Shown here one piece after another: positions 1 through 11,750 of a DNA stretch of 64,000 nucleotides. The stretch covers positions 29,087,255-29,151,254 of the forward strand of contig CM072919.1 of the NCBI GenBank assembly GCA_037013685.1, given 5' to 3'. A program made the position numbers and the translations under genes. The stretch's first letter is position 1. Each line of letters begins with the position of its first letter. The stretch is from Acridotheres tristis (Eukaryota > Chordata > Aves > Passeriformes > Sturnidae). Below the pieces are notes generated by a model. It saw only the letters and a program-made list of their open reading frames with translations. It made no database searches and was not told the DNA's origin.

Positions 1-1740
1 CTAGCAGAGAAACAAGCTGCCCATTGCTAAAGAGTTGTAGATATCAAGCACTTTGCCTTGTATAGTGAGGATACAGAAAAGGGCTCAAAAACATTAATAT
101 CATTCATGCTTCATTATTATTCTTGGACCTTCTCCAGGAGGAGTTTCAACTTTGATAAAATGGTTATTGTGAGTCAGAAGAGGATGCAGCAGCTTCATGA
201 AGCATTCAAAAATCGCTCTACCAGCTTTGGAAAGCATTAGTGTTACTACATTTACAAGGTGTTAAATTAGTATCTGTAGGATGACAGAGATATTGCAGAG
301 GTTTTTTTGCTGAAGCTGGAAGTCAGCCTAATACAAAACCCTGAAATGCAAAACCCTGAAGAGGTAAAATAAAAAATTATCACGGCTTGGGAAGAAACTG
401 AGTGTTTGTGTATTGCAAAGTGCCCAGCAGAAGACTGGGAAGTGTGTAGTGTACCCAGACTCTTAGTCACAGAAATGGAAGGGAGAGAAAGCTGAGCAGC
501 TTTCTCATTTCATTTAAAAAGAAGGAAAGGTGAAGATGAGCACTTGACATGATGGAAAGGGAGGGCAGAGGGCTGTGATTCACACAGCCCCAAAGCACAA
601 CCCTCATGTTCTGTGAAGGATTTCACTCTGATCCAAAGAAAGTGAGCTGATTCAGGAGCCCTTTCTCCAAGTAGATTTAAGACATTACTTATTAGTGGAA
701 GCTGAAACCTTTACAGTCTAAGCAAAGCCTTTGACTGGGACTGCCGAGCCCTCAGAGACCTAGCTCCCTCTAAGATATCTTTCCTGCTGAATATGAGAGG
801 AAGATACCATTTTGTACTGAACAGAATGCTATGGAAATGCATTTATGCCATGCTGCACGGACATCACTGTAAAACTGTTGCCATTATGAATGAGGCTCAT
901 GACCTCTCTCTCATCATGCTATCCTGAAAATTTCATTATAACACCTTAAAACTCAAGCACTACATTTACACTTCTCTTCCTATACAGTAAGGCATTCCTT
1001 TCCAATAACACCTATAAAAGATCTTTTGCTAAGGGCTGTTAACAGCAATATTTGCCTATTAATACACTACTGATGCTTTTTTTTTCCTAATATGCAAGAA
1101 AAAAAAAATGTTTTAGCTGAGGTTAGAATAATTTTGAACAAATCTTGGATCCTTTTGTTCCTCTATAGTAGCATATTATCAGCTGACAGAAAAGACCTCA
1201 CCTCATTCAGATGAGCTGCAACAATTTAAACTACCTGTGAGTTTGGCTCATAATTTAAGAAGTCACTGTCTGCAAAAAAGAGTAACAATTAAACTGAGAG
1301 TCAGAAAAATTAAGGTTCTTTTATTTATTGATATATCATTTTTATAGCAAAACCAAGAAAATAATTCACTTCAGCACTAATATGTCAAACTGCAATTCTA
1401 CTCTAGGTAATTCCTCTAATATTCACTAAATTCTAAACAGCATGGATGGAGACTTAAAGTCTACAACCTGATGTTGTAGCTTTACATTCACAAATGCTAG
1501 CAGCCACAAATCCAATCAATACCTAATCTAAATAAACTCATTATGGTGAAATTCTGAGCTTTGTCACTTGATAAACTCTTTGAACCTTTCCAGCAACTAG
1601 AAAGAAAATAAAAAGTTGTGATGTGGGGTTTCTCTTAGCAAATTTATTTCACGGGATTTAATTTTGTTCAGACTCTAAAAATCAGTATTTCCTGAAGTAA
1701 TTTTTCAATTCACAGACAAAAAAATTCCGGTTTATCTCTC
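1..1740. other. No recognisable feature
   Basis: AT-rich sequence with only short, unconvincing open frames. A 60-codon frame at 58-240 lacks a clear splice or promoter context. I see no repeat I can name. Confidence 0.4.
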
Positions 1741-3590
1741 TGTAGCAGTTTTGGTTTGACTCATTTTCTGCTGTGAGATATAGATTAGGAGGAAGAGGGC
1801 AAAACAGGCTCAGAACTTTAAAAGGTATAAAGAAAACTCAACAAAATTCAAAGAAAAAGGATAGGAAAATTTGAATAAACCTTCAGAACATTCCTCCTCT
1901 CCCCCATACCCTCTTTTCTTTCCCACTGAGAAAGTAAAGAGACAAAACTTGGAACTTTCAGTCAGTTTACCACCTCTCCAGTGGTGGTAAATAATCTTTC
2001 TTCAGTCTATTTAGGGAGAAGTCTCTCTTGCTATGCTATGGAGACTTCTCCACAAGAAACCGTTCTCTCACGGCTTTTAATTTTTTTGAATAGCTGCCAC
2101 CTGGAAATTTGCAATCGTGAAGTCCCTCCTATCTTTTGAAGCCTTTCTACAGCTGTGATCATGGTATATGTCAACTTATTGGGGTACTATTTTAAGTACT
2201 ATTTTAAGTATTATTTTAAGGATGAGCTGTTCTAGCATAAAAACAAAAGTTCTTTTCATCCATCTCTGGGAACAGAGATTTTCTTCTTCTATTCCTGGGG
2301 TGAAGTTCCTCATCTGTCTGTTAAAATTTCTCATTGGATCATAGCAGCATCTGCTTATTTCAATTCTGGTGCCTTGGCTCATTCAGTTGTGTTAGAATGC
2401 TACATTCCCCCAATGCGTTTTCATGAGTTTTAGGGAAAAACTAAAGTCTGATATATCAAATATATCTTCACCACAAGCTCACAAAAAAAAAGAAAAAAAT
2501 AAAATTAAAAAAATAAAAATCAACCTAAGACTAGGGCATCTCTTCAATCCTCTCTCATCTAGAATTTACTTCCTCCTTCAGATGCCCATGTTTTCATCTT
2601 CATGCGTCTTCATTTTTTTTTTTTTTTTTTTTTATTCAGGAGAGAATTGGTGTTGGTAGGTTCATTTGTTCTCAAGGTTTGTCAATTGGAACAGTTTTTA
2701 TAGAGTTCTGCAGTGCTGAGAGGTTGATCTCATCGAGGCTCTGCACTGGGGAAATCGCTCACCATGCCTCTCTCTGCTGCTCAGGTGATCTCCACCGGCA
2801 CCATGTGAGCCGTGCCGGCCACTGGCTCCACTCGCTGCTTTTCTTCATGTGGGGCATCAGAAACAAGAAAAGCTGCTGCTGCTGTTTCTGTCCTTCTGTC
2901 TGCAGCACGGCTGGTCAAAAGAGGCTAAACAAACAAAGTTCCTTGCAAGCCATGCCAAGCCAGCCACAGCCGTGCACTGCTGTCCCAGTCACGCTGATTT
3001 CGGCTATGCGGTCTCAGCCATGTGACTGCTCCCAGTCCGGGATGGTGGTGGCTACTCTTGGCTCTGGTCCTTGTCACTGGGTTGCTCCCAGTGCCGATAT
3101 AACCTCTGGCCAACACGGCCCGGTAGCGCTGTTGGAATGAAGGGACTGGCGAGCTCCACCGGGAAAGGTAGCCTGGCCACGCTGGGAATGGGGCCCGGCC
3201 GGCCTGCCGGGATGGGGCTTGGCAGGCTCCCCAGGGAAGGCTCGGTCTCCACTGAAACAGGACCTGGCAGGCTTCCCGGGAAGGGGCCAGTGCTGCAGCA
3301 AAGCCCTGGCCCAGACTGGCCCCACCCAGTGGTGCAGGCCAGGTGGGGGCTGGCCCCCAGTTACCTGTTCAAAGCCAAAAGCCAAGGCAGCTTTCCCAGC
3401 CTTTGTTTGTCTTTAAATGCGCTTTTCCATAGAGGCGTAACTAGCTCTTTTAAGGGGTTTAACCAGGTATCAATCTTCTAAACTGGGCAGCTGATTGGTT
3501 CCACCCCACAGGGAACCACTTCCGCAAGTAGTGGACTCGCTCCAAAGCCAAAAACCACACGCTTTCCTTCACTGTTGCCATTTGGGTCAT
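1741..3590 (-). repeat. Old LTR (family A), copy 1, antisense
   Basis: This copy shares a succession of blocks with 7077-9290 and 21072-23010. First comes a TGTAG(C/T)(A/G)GTTTTGG edge, then an AGGAGGAAG...GGCTCA block. A GC-rich, CpG-bearing centre (about 2900-3400) follows, and the far end has a TTTAAATGCGC...AGGCG block. In copies 2 and 3 the corresponding first part contains ACTTTATTA, which is AATAAAGT on the minus strand, so the LTR reads leftward. The long open frames over 2679-3481 exist on both strands and follow base composition; I do not call them genes. The right edge is approximate. The copies are strongly diverged, so this is an old insertion. Confidence 0.6.
2611..2633. repeat. 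Poly-T tract
   Basis: A run of about 20 T within LTR copy 1. It is either a simple expansion or a short retroposed A-tail on the minus strand. Confidence 0.7.
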
Positions 3591-3885
3591 GACCATTATT
3601 TTGTTAATTTCATTATGTCAGAGTGTTTCTTGAAAATAAAACAAAACTAAAATTTTTATTCCATTTCTGCTTTATAATATAATGCCGATTTCCTGAGTAT
3701 TCATAGGTTCAAAAATTTTTAAGCCAGATTCAAAAGTATAATGAAAGTGTGACAATTGATAAAAGATTCGTGTTAATCACAGAAGCATTGAGGTTTGCAT
3801 AAACCAGAATGCTAAGCTCTGAAGTGAAGCATGGACACTAGATAAAGGAAATTATATGATTAAATAATTCTGTTTAAAAACACCT

Positions 3886-3944
3886 TGTTATGTTATATTA
3901 TGTTGTATTATGTTACATTACATTATGTTATATTATGTTATGTT
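3886..3944. repeat. Degenerate TTATG/ATTATGTT microsatellite
   Basis: Repeated TGTTATGTTATATTATG-like units, imperfect, about 60 bp. Confidence 0.8.
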
Positions 3945-4379
3945 TTTCAAATAAGTTGTATCGGCTACCAGCTTGCGAAATCGAACTTCCCAAAAGCCCT
4001 TCCTGCCTTTGTCTGATCAATGCTGCCTATCTCAAGGACCAGACTTCCAGAACTTCTCTGGTGGTTATCTACAAGGACCAGATGGCTATCTGTGACTGAT
4101 TGTCGCCCAAAGGCTTTGTGAATTTGTGTAAGGATGTTTATTCGACCACCACTGCTTACCTAGCAAAATTAAGACAGCAAAAAAAAAAAAAAAACCCCAA
4201 AATTATTGGTTACAGTGAGGAACCACAATATAAGAAGGGACTGCAAACCAAGGTTCGGTGGAGCGTGAAGTGGGCAGTGACTCCTCGCTTTCCCCAGCGC
4301 GCTGCTTGCTCTTTCTATATCAAATAAAACAATCCAAAATTCTCCTGAATATCGATACTTTTGTCTCTCATTTATAACA
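3886..4379 (+). repeat. Probable solo LTR with terminal inverted TGTTAT/ATAACA
   Basis: It begins TGTTAT and ends ATAACA, a perfect 6-bp terminal inversion of the TG...CA type. In order it has a TATAAG box (about 4229), a GC-richer block and AATAAA (4324), then 50 bases to the end. That is the layout of a short LTR read on the plus strand. The first 60 bases are a degenerate (TTATG) array (3886-3944), which may have obscured the original edge. I see no matching target duplication (CACCT on the left, AAATA on the right). I cannot name the family. Confidence 0.5.
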
Positions 4380-4979
4380 AAATACCCTAAAAATAATCAA
4401 TCTAAAATAAAGGGGGATACTTATCTGCAAACATTGTGGTTTACAAGCAAATTAAATGGTTATGTTAGTTGTGTCTAGGTGGCATTGATTAAATCATCAA
4501 TAATTTAGCTTATTCTGTATGAATTTGTTATTAGCTTTTCATATTGCTTCCTACACATTTACTAGAAAAATTACATTCTTTACGAAGGAAGAGAAGGAAT
4601 CTTGCACAGATCACAGACACTTCTCTTGCCAAATTCAGAAACTCCTTAAGAGGAAATGGGAGCTAAATGAGGCAGGTTCTTTACCTTAAAAAGTTAGATA
4701 CAACTGACAACATAGAAAGCATCTCATAAAGAAAGTGGTAGCCACAATCTTCCTACAAAAACCTGACTTTCAGATAATACCAACATTAAAAAACCCTTAA
4801 AAATATTGTAATAAAAGAAGTTTTGGGTTTTGATGTCTCTTGGGAGGAGTGATCAGGAACAAAGGGGTCCAAAGTCTAATTGTTTTTAATATCTGGTCCA
4901 TACTCTCAAGCATACAAGCCTTTAATCTGTTACTTCGAGTATCGGAGTTAGTGTACTCTGTAAAGTTTCTTTTACCGTA

Positions 4980-5243
4980 AGATGACAAGAGGAAATGGGC
5001 CTAAACTGAGAGGAGATATACCGATTAGATATTAGGAAAAAAATTTCCCTGTCAGGATGGTCAGACATTGGAATAGGTGGCCCAGTAAGGTGGAGAAGTC
5101 AAGGGATGTCTTCAAGGCGCACATAGATCTGGCGCTGGGGGATGTGGTTCAGTGGTTTAGGGGTTACAGTGGCAGTGCTGAGTGGATGGTTCAAATGGGT
5201 GACTTTAAAGGCCTCTTCCAATCTTGATGATTCAGTATACATT
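4980..5243 (+). repeat. CR1 LINE 3' fragment
   Basis: Carries the typical end of avian CR1 in the sense direction: a TATTAGGAAAAAAATTTC block, GGAATAGGTGGCCCAG, a degenerate GGTTCAGTGGTTTAGG, then GGCCTCTTCCAATCTTGATGATTC. It is severely 5'-truncated and diverged. Confidence 0.75.
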
Positions 5244-6482
5244 CACACAGAATTTGAAACACTTTTCTGTCATAATGTAGTTAGTATTTGGTTCATAGAC
5301 TTTTTCCCCTCACTGCCCAAATTAGATAGTTGTAGGTACTTTAAATGAAATTAAACATTTATTCTACAATCTCCTACATAATTTTCAGTTTAAAACAACA
5401 CACACAGTTTTTTCAGTCTTCTTAATGCAGTAAAGCTTCACAGGAATAAATGTAACTTGTTATTCACTGTGCAGTTTTCAAATATTAAGTGAGATGTACC
5501 AATTGTGTCCTTATGCAGGTTGTGTCTATGTATTGAAATAAATAATTACTTGTCACTTAATGCAAAAGTGTTTTGTCTGTCACTGAATACCTCACAGGTT
5601 ATTCAGAGTTCACAGTGAACCATGATTGAAAATGCTATGGTATATCAAATATCAATCCTCCAGTCTTACTGTTGCTAAACAGAGAGCCAGTAAGAAAACC
5701 TTACTATGAACTATGCTTCAGTAAGCATCAACTGAAGAACGGCTTGCAATGTAATTTGCAGATGAGCTTATTTTAGGTATGCTTATGCTGCTTGGGTAAC
5801 AACAGATCTGTGATCCACATCTATATACCTGCAGTAAGCTGGTGCCAAGGACAAGATAAAACCTCAGTGGCTGGGCAGTTAGAGCTAATGACTTTTTTAG
5901 TTCTGCTTCCAGATCCATTGTTGATTCATTCTTCTACAAGCTTTTTTTACAGCTGTGAAATGAGTACAGTGACAATAGCCACAAGGACATTCACTGAGTA
6001 TACAGATACACTTGTTTTCTGTTTAAACTAGGAGAAATAGGCAGCACAGTTTTTGAGTCGTCTGAGTGAGGTCTGTCAGACATTTGGAAGGGAAGGCTAT
6101 CAGGATGCATTCCATTAGTTGATTCTGGTAATACATTACAGTGAGTTTGAAAATGGAAAACCAGTGTAGCTATTTCATTAGGATGAACTACATTTTGGTC
6201 ACTTCTGTTCAAGAAAAATAACAGTATCACAGTTTGTACCCATTTAACTAAATCTGTAAAATTCAAGCGTAGTAAGGTTCACCAGGACTCAAATAATAAT
6301 GTGCATCTACAGAACTGATCCAGATGTAGACTAAGCGTTATGATCTCTGTAGCTAAAGTATTCATGACTTGTGTTAATGTCCAGTCCACTTTTCTATCCA
6401 TAAAACCTCTTTACTATCCTCACCTCCTAGCTTGTCTGTTTACTCATAGTCAGGACTTCAGTAACCATTGTACCCCATAGCA
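5244..6482. other. No recognisable feature
   Basis: Unique-looking AT-rich sequence. Frames of 79-91 codons at 5792-6266 overlap on both strands and show no splice-consistent structure. Confidence 0.35.
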
Positions 6483-7070
6483 TGCTGAGGTGGTTTTGGC
6501 CAGGGTAGAGTTAACATTTTTCACAGTGTTGGGTATGGGTATGCATTTTGGATTTGTGCTGAACACAGGGCTGATCATTAGCGATGTTTTAGTTATTGCT
6601 TAGCAGGGCTTACACAGAGCCAAGGCCTTTTCTACTTTTTGTACTGCCAAGCTGGCAAGGAAGTTGGGGGTGCCTGAAAAGATGGGAGGAGACAGAGCCA
6701 GGACTGCTTACCCAAATTGGCCAAAGGAATATTCCAGACCATGTGACATCCTGCTAAGTGTTAAAGCTGGGGCCATTTAGGAGGAAGGAGGGAATGTTTC
6801 TAATAGTAGCATTTGTGCCTCCAAGCCACTTTGAGGCAGGAGAAGGGCCTGCTGTCCTGAAGCTGTGAAACACCTGCCTGCCTATGGGAAGCAGTGAATG
6901 AATTCTTTGAGGTTTTTTGCTTGTGTGGCTTTTGGTTCCCTATTACACTGTCTTTATCTCAACCCGTGAGTTTTCCAGCTTTTACACATCCAGTTCTTTC
7001 CCCAGTCCTGCTCGTGGCAGAGAGAGTTGAGTGGCTGTTGCAGTTTTGGTTCAACTGGGAAGAAACACCA
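6483..7070 (+). repeat. Solo LTR (family B), sense
   Basis: This is a common avian ERV LTR. Its start has GGTTTTGGCCAGGGTAGAGTTAA, then TTTTGGATTTGTGCTGAAC, GCTTAGCAGGGCTTACAC, CCAAATTGGCCAAAGG and ATATTCCAGACCATGTGACATC. It ends with CTTTATCTCAACCCGTGAG and a TTCTTTCCCCAGTCC...GGTTCAACTGGG block. Related copies are at 34196-34754 (minus), 56327-57181 (plus) and a tail at 45240-45365. The edges are eroded, so the ends are approximate. Confidence 0.75.
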
Positions 7071-7076
7071 ATTTTG

Positions 7077-9290
7077 TGTAGTGGTTTTGGTTTGCCAATT
7101 TGAAAATTCGTGAGATAGGATTAGGAGGAAGGCAAAACAGGCTCAACTTTAAATGGTTGAAACAAACACTTTATTACTAGGAACTATAAGAAAAAATAAT
7201 AAAACTCAGAATAAAACTTTTAGAACACTCCTCATGCTCTCACGCACTTCTTTTTTTTTTACACTGACAATATACAGAAAACTAATCAATCAGTTTACCA
7301 TATTTTAAAAAAAAAATTTTTCACCAATTCACTTGGTAGAGCAGACTTCTCTCTTTAGTCTATGGAGATTTCTTCAAAAGAAACATTTTTCTCGTGGCCT
7401 CGATGTCAGCCACCTGGGAGAAGGGAATTCTGATCACTATGTAAAAATCCCTTTCTCAACTAACAGTTTTTTCCTACAATCATCACTGAGAACCATATCA
7501 ATTTATGGGGCATGCTTTAAGGATTACAACAGTTCAAACAAAAGCTTTCTTCATCTTTGAAAACAGAGGTTTTTCTTCTTCTTCTTCACTGGGGGGGGGG
7601 TGGAGCAGGGATTTTCACCTCCTGTCTATTCAAACTTATGGGAACACAGCCATTTTAACATTTGCTTACTCTAGCACCAATGCCTCTGCTCATATCTCCG
7701 CTCACATCAGTTAAAACATTCACATCCACTCCATAATATCAGAAATGTCAGTCTACGACTCTCCTTCCCTCATCTAGGACTTGACTCTTCCTTTTGCCTG
7801 ATGTCAGTGTTTTCATGCTTTGTTGTGCATATCATCATTTCAGTCCTATTCTTTCACTCAGGAAAGAGCACAAAGTGTCTGCAAATCCTAATCTGGGCAG
7901 TGAAAGAGTTAATATCTTGCCCAGGCAGCAGATGGTCTTGTGATCTCTTCCAGGTGTTGCAAACGAGGCCAGAGCTTTTTGCTGAAAGTTACCCGGTCGA
8001 TGGAAACAGAGTAGAAACTTTCTTGTAAAAACGGGTACCAGTTTATTAAAAACAACTGTAGAAAACAGAGGACCCGGGATCAGCCCAAATCCCCTTGCAG
8101 CAAGTCAGAAACAATACGATGTGTCAAAGCCCTGACACACCACATACCCCCCTGTAAATGAGCTCCACAGGAGAACACAACACACAACTGTTCGCCACCC
8201 CCTTTTATAGCTCCCTTGGGTCCAGGATTGGTGGTTTTTTTGGATCCTCACAGTGATTGGTCCATTTTGGGGGCCCTTATTGGTCTTTAACTACATTCAT
8301 TCCTGTCCAATCCTTTCTTCAGGCGTCAAGCGATTGGACAGGCCCTCTTAGCAATCCTCACTCGCTACGCTGGTGTCACTACATAGCTTCACTCACAAGA
8401 TGTTATCGACCCCCCCCTTTAACACTCTTAACAAACATTAATTTAACTTATAACACTTCAATTAACTTCAAAAACAATGCATTTCTTCATAAAGTCACAA
8501 CAGGGCAACAATTAACTTAGAAAATTAACAACCTTTACTTGCAACAAACATTAACCAAATTTTACCCATAACACAGGTGGTGGGTTGGAGCTATTTACCA
8601 TAAAGAGTCTTTAAAGGCCGGCTGAGGCTGGGCTAGGATTGTAGGGGCCCAGACAGAAAGCAGTGACCAGTTTTCTGGATCCAAGACTGTTTTCCTGCAT
8701 TGGCTACATTCAGTTCCAGGCAGGGGCTGGTTTTCCCTCCCCCTGCCCTGCAGACAAGAGGGCTGGGGGAGAGCCTTGCCTAAGCAGAGCCCCGCTGTCT
8801 CTCCTCCAGGCCGCATGGGCACCGTGGCGGGGCGGGCCTGGCTGCCCGGAGCTGCTCTCCCAGGGGGGCCCCACGGAGCCCCTGGCTCGGCTCGGCCCGG
8901 GCCGGCGTCTAATGTCAGCTGGATCTTGTGCCAAGCCCTGGGCTCGCTGGCCGAAGCGAGAGGGGCAGCTAGGATCTTAGCCACTGGCGTCCCCTCCCTC
9001 TTTCTACCGGGCCCCAGCCGAAAATGGAGACCGGCGGTTTCCCGAGCCCCGTGTCAGAGCCTGCCCGCCCCTGCCCAGCCCGGCCTGGGCTATACCAACG
9101 GGCCCAGGCCGGTGCTACCTTGTGACAGGCCACAGATGAAAGAGGGATTCCCAGCATTTTTTCGTCTTTACATGTGTGTTTCACAAAGGCGCATAAACTT
9201 TCTCATTGGTGGAACAATGTGTCAATAAAAAAAAAAATCAGACAATGATTGGTCTTTCTCAAGTTCAAGCAAGGCTGCCCAGGTCTTGGC
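7077..9290 (-). repeat. Old LTR (family A), copy 2, antisense, interrupted
   Basis: It starts TGTAGTGGTTTTGG and contains ACTTTATTA (a minus-strand AATAAAGT) near 7170. A GC-rich CpG core lies at 8650-9120, and the block CTTTACATGTGTGTTTCACA...GGCGCATAAAC at 9164-9195 matches copies 1 and 3. A 0.6-kb LTR (7955-8573) splits it after the CTTGCCCAGGCAGCAG block, which the other copies carry uninterrupted. Long frames in the GC-rich part (8595-9228) occur on both strands and are compositional. Confidence 0.6.
7955..8573 (-). repeat. Solo LTR nested in family A copy 2
   Basis: The plus strand begins TGTTGC and ends AACA, flanked on both sides by CAGG. The flanks can also be read as a 6-bp CAGGTG duplication if the first two bases of the element are shared. 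Read on the minus strand it has GCTATAAAAGGGG (a TATA box, about 8200-8213) and, downstream, TTTTTAATAAAC (a poly-A signal, about 8040-8050). That is a normal LTR order. A 4-bp duplication would fit a gamma-type (class I) ERV. The host repeat continues on either side, so this insertion is younger than family A copy 2. Confidence 0.7.
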
Positions 9291-10910
9291 AGGTAGAAAT
9301 TTCAGGAAATCTTTACAAACCACCACAGTGGCTTTGTGTGATGCTTTGGTGCCAGATAGGGTGAAAAAACACCATATACATGTGCTGGTTGCTTAGGAAT
9401 TAGAGATACAATAGTGATTGGAATGCAAACACATAAACTAGGTTGAGGGAAGGTGTTTTGTGTCAGAGTAAGGCTGGATCTTACCATGTTGTTTCATGAA
9501 ACTAACTAGGGGCAGCAGCTGTCTGACTTGCCCTGAATTACACTAGAAAATCCTAATTTCTCATGACCAAAAGGCAAATGAAAAACAGTATGGCCAAGGC
9601 TAGATGGAGTTTTCATTTTTTTACATCAACATAAAACACAGTTTTACACGATTCCTTGGTTGAATTTTCTTGAGAGCTTGAAAAATGAGAAGTACCAAAC
9701 TGAGATATGTGTGCATTCTTTTATTTGTGTGTTTGTTTAATTGGTTCTCTTTTTTTTGGAGGGGACAGGGTTGTTTACTTTGGAAAGAGATGTCTCTAAA
9801 ATATTTTCACTTACTTTTTTTCTAATTTAAGCCACATTTTTTAGAGAAAAAAAATGGGTTTGTCCTGTGTGTCCAGGACTGTAGAGGAGTTATTGATTAA
9901 TGTCCAGGAACAGCAAAAAGTGGAAAAAAAAAAACCTTTCTAATGCAGGTAAAATGAATACATATACAATGTCCATTTTAGCCTTAAACTTCATAGATAT
10001 ATTTTTTTTTCCTAGCAGGTATCCCAACAACCCTACAATATTTAAAGATTAAGTAATCTTCCCATAATTTAGGTCATAAGCAACTTTTGAGATGTTGCTA
10101 AAAAACTCCTTCTCAAGACTTTTGAAAATATGTCTGTGTGAGCTAGTGGCTGGTGAGTTATTAATGTTTCTGTAAAGAGCTTTTGCTCTCTACATAAATG
10201 TGAATAAATACCTAGACCACCATTTATTACTGTGTATTTTCATTTGTGCAATTTTAAAATTTTTTTTATAGACAGCTGAAAATACAGATATTTAAAATAT
10301 CTCTCCTGTTTTGCATAAATATACTTTTCCATATATGGTAATGTTTTATAACCGTCATCCTTCTAAAGAGATCAGGTGTTTATATTCTATATGTTTTAAA
10401 TTACAGTTAGATCATACTGTCTCTTTCCAATGAATATGGTGGCAAAAATCTACCTCTTTGAAATAACTGATGTTTATAGTTGCTTCAGAAAAGTCTCTGC
10501 AACTAATGCACTTTCTCTGAGCTAAGTTTAAAAAAACAAAAGGAGAGGGGAAAAAAGACCATTAATTTTAAGGATGCTACTCTCAAAATTGGAATATGGA
10601 CATTTTTAAATTTTAAAATGCATCACAGGAGACTCAAGGGAATGAAATGTGAACCTTTATGTTGCTTATTGGCAAAGAAGACATTTTCAGTCTTTAGGTA
10701 AAGCCAGCCCCCTTCAAGAAAGACATAATCAGCAAGGAAAACTATTTTTCATTGTTATACCTGTCACCTTTCCTCCGCAATGTGTCCTGTCTCAGGACAT
10801 AAAAACTTCATTTTATATATATATCAAAATGAGGGACAAACATCAGCTATTTATTCAAGTAAAGACATGAATTGATTACTCCAGCAATTATAAGCATTTT
10901 CCAAAGAAGG
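9291..10910. other. No recognisable feature
   Basis: AT-rich, with short T and A runs. I see no gene or named repeat. Confidence 0.4.
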
Positions 10911-10915
10911 GATTT
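10911..10915. repeat. Target-site duplication GATTT (left)
   Basis: Immediately outside the left LTR and identical to 19150-19154. Five bases is the duplication size expected for ERV-L-type elements. Confidence 0.9.
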
Positions 10916-11642
10916 TGTCTTGTTTTGAAAAGACAGGTATGGTCTAAGGAAAGGCAAGAGCCCCTTTTCTGCCATGCAGAGTGCAACCCCCCTCCCTTTT
11001 AATTATTTTAGGTCCAAATCAGACGCTTTCAGGCAGGAGATATGGGGATAAGAATAACAGTTCTTTACTGGTATCTAACAAGGCAGAAAACAACAACAGC
11101 TATGAAAACTGGCAACAGAACAGAACAGACTAGCTCCGCTCCAGTCCCTTTTGGCCGCAGGCCGTCTCCCTGTGCTTGGTTACCGGTGCTGTGGGGGCAG
11201 GGCAGGTCCTGCGCAGTTGAAGAGGGGCTGGAGTGATGGCAGTGGAGGCCCAGGGGGTGAGAGAGGATGGGAAAGTGACTCCCCCCCCCTCACGGTGTCG
11301 GTCGTGGTGCTCAGCAGAGTGTCCGGAGATAGTAGGGTGAGATGGGAGAGCAGCAGAGCGATATCCAAAGGCAGGGAGCGTGGATCTCAGTGCTGGGATG
11401 GCAGGGGAGATACCAGAGCGAAGCCCAGGCTGTCTTTCCACTCCACGAGCCAAGCGAGAGAGAGTCCCCCGCTCCAGACCCCTCTCCCACCTTTCCTTTT
11501 TCCGGTTCCCCCCCCCCCCCACCTCCACCCACCCCCCTGCGAGAGAACATTATCTGTGGTTTCAAGGTGTAGCCACAACTACTTAGCATAACAATGGGAG
11601 GAATTCCACAGAAAGAAAAGGGGAACAATCCAACCCCCAACA
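10916..11642 (-). repeat. 3' LTR of the provirus (727 bp)
   Basis: Same structure as the 5' LTR but 13 bp longer, partly from a longer G/C run (11508-11539). In the first 240 bases I count about nine substitutions and one indel against the 5' LTR. The TATA-like site reads CATAG here (plus-strand CTATG, about 11099-11104), so this copy may be the weaker promoter. Confidence 0.92.
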
Positions 11643-11658
11643 TTATCCACCCCTGAAT
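11643..11658 (-). other. Polypurine-type tract before the 3' LTR
   Basis: The minus strand reads CAGGGGTGGATAA immediately before the LTR TG. The GGGGTGGA core is the expected plus-strand primer site, though it is interrupted by pyrimidines. Confidence 0.6.
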
Positions 11659-11750
11659 TTCTCCCATACTAATATGCTATATCAAATTAAACTGTTACAT
11701 TATATATACATACATGCAGTTAGAGACATAGGCACAGTACTATAGGTATT

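Noticed and set aside
2679..3481. Overlapping 100-150-codon frames on both strands (also 8595-9228 and 22240-22829)
   Set aside because: They all fall in the GC-rich core of family A LTRs, are not shared between copies, and look compositional.
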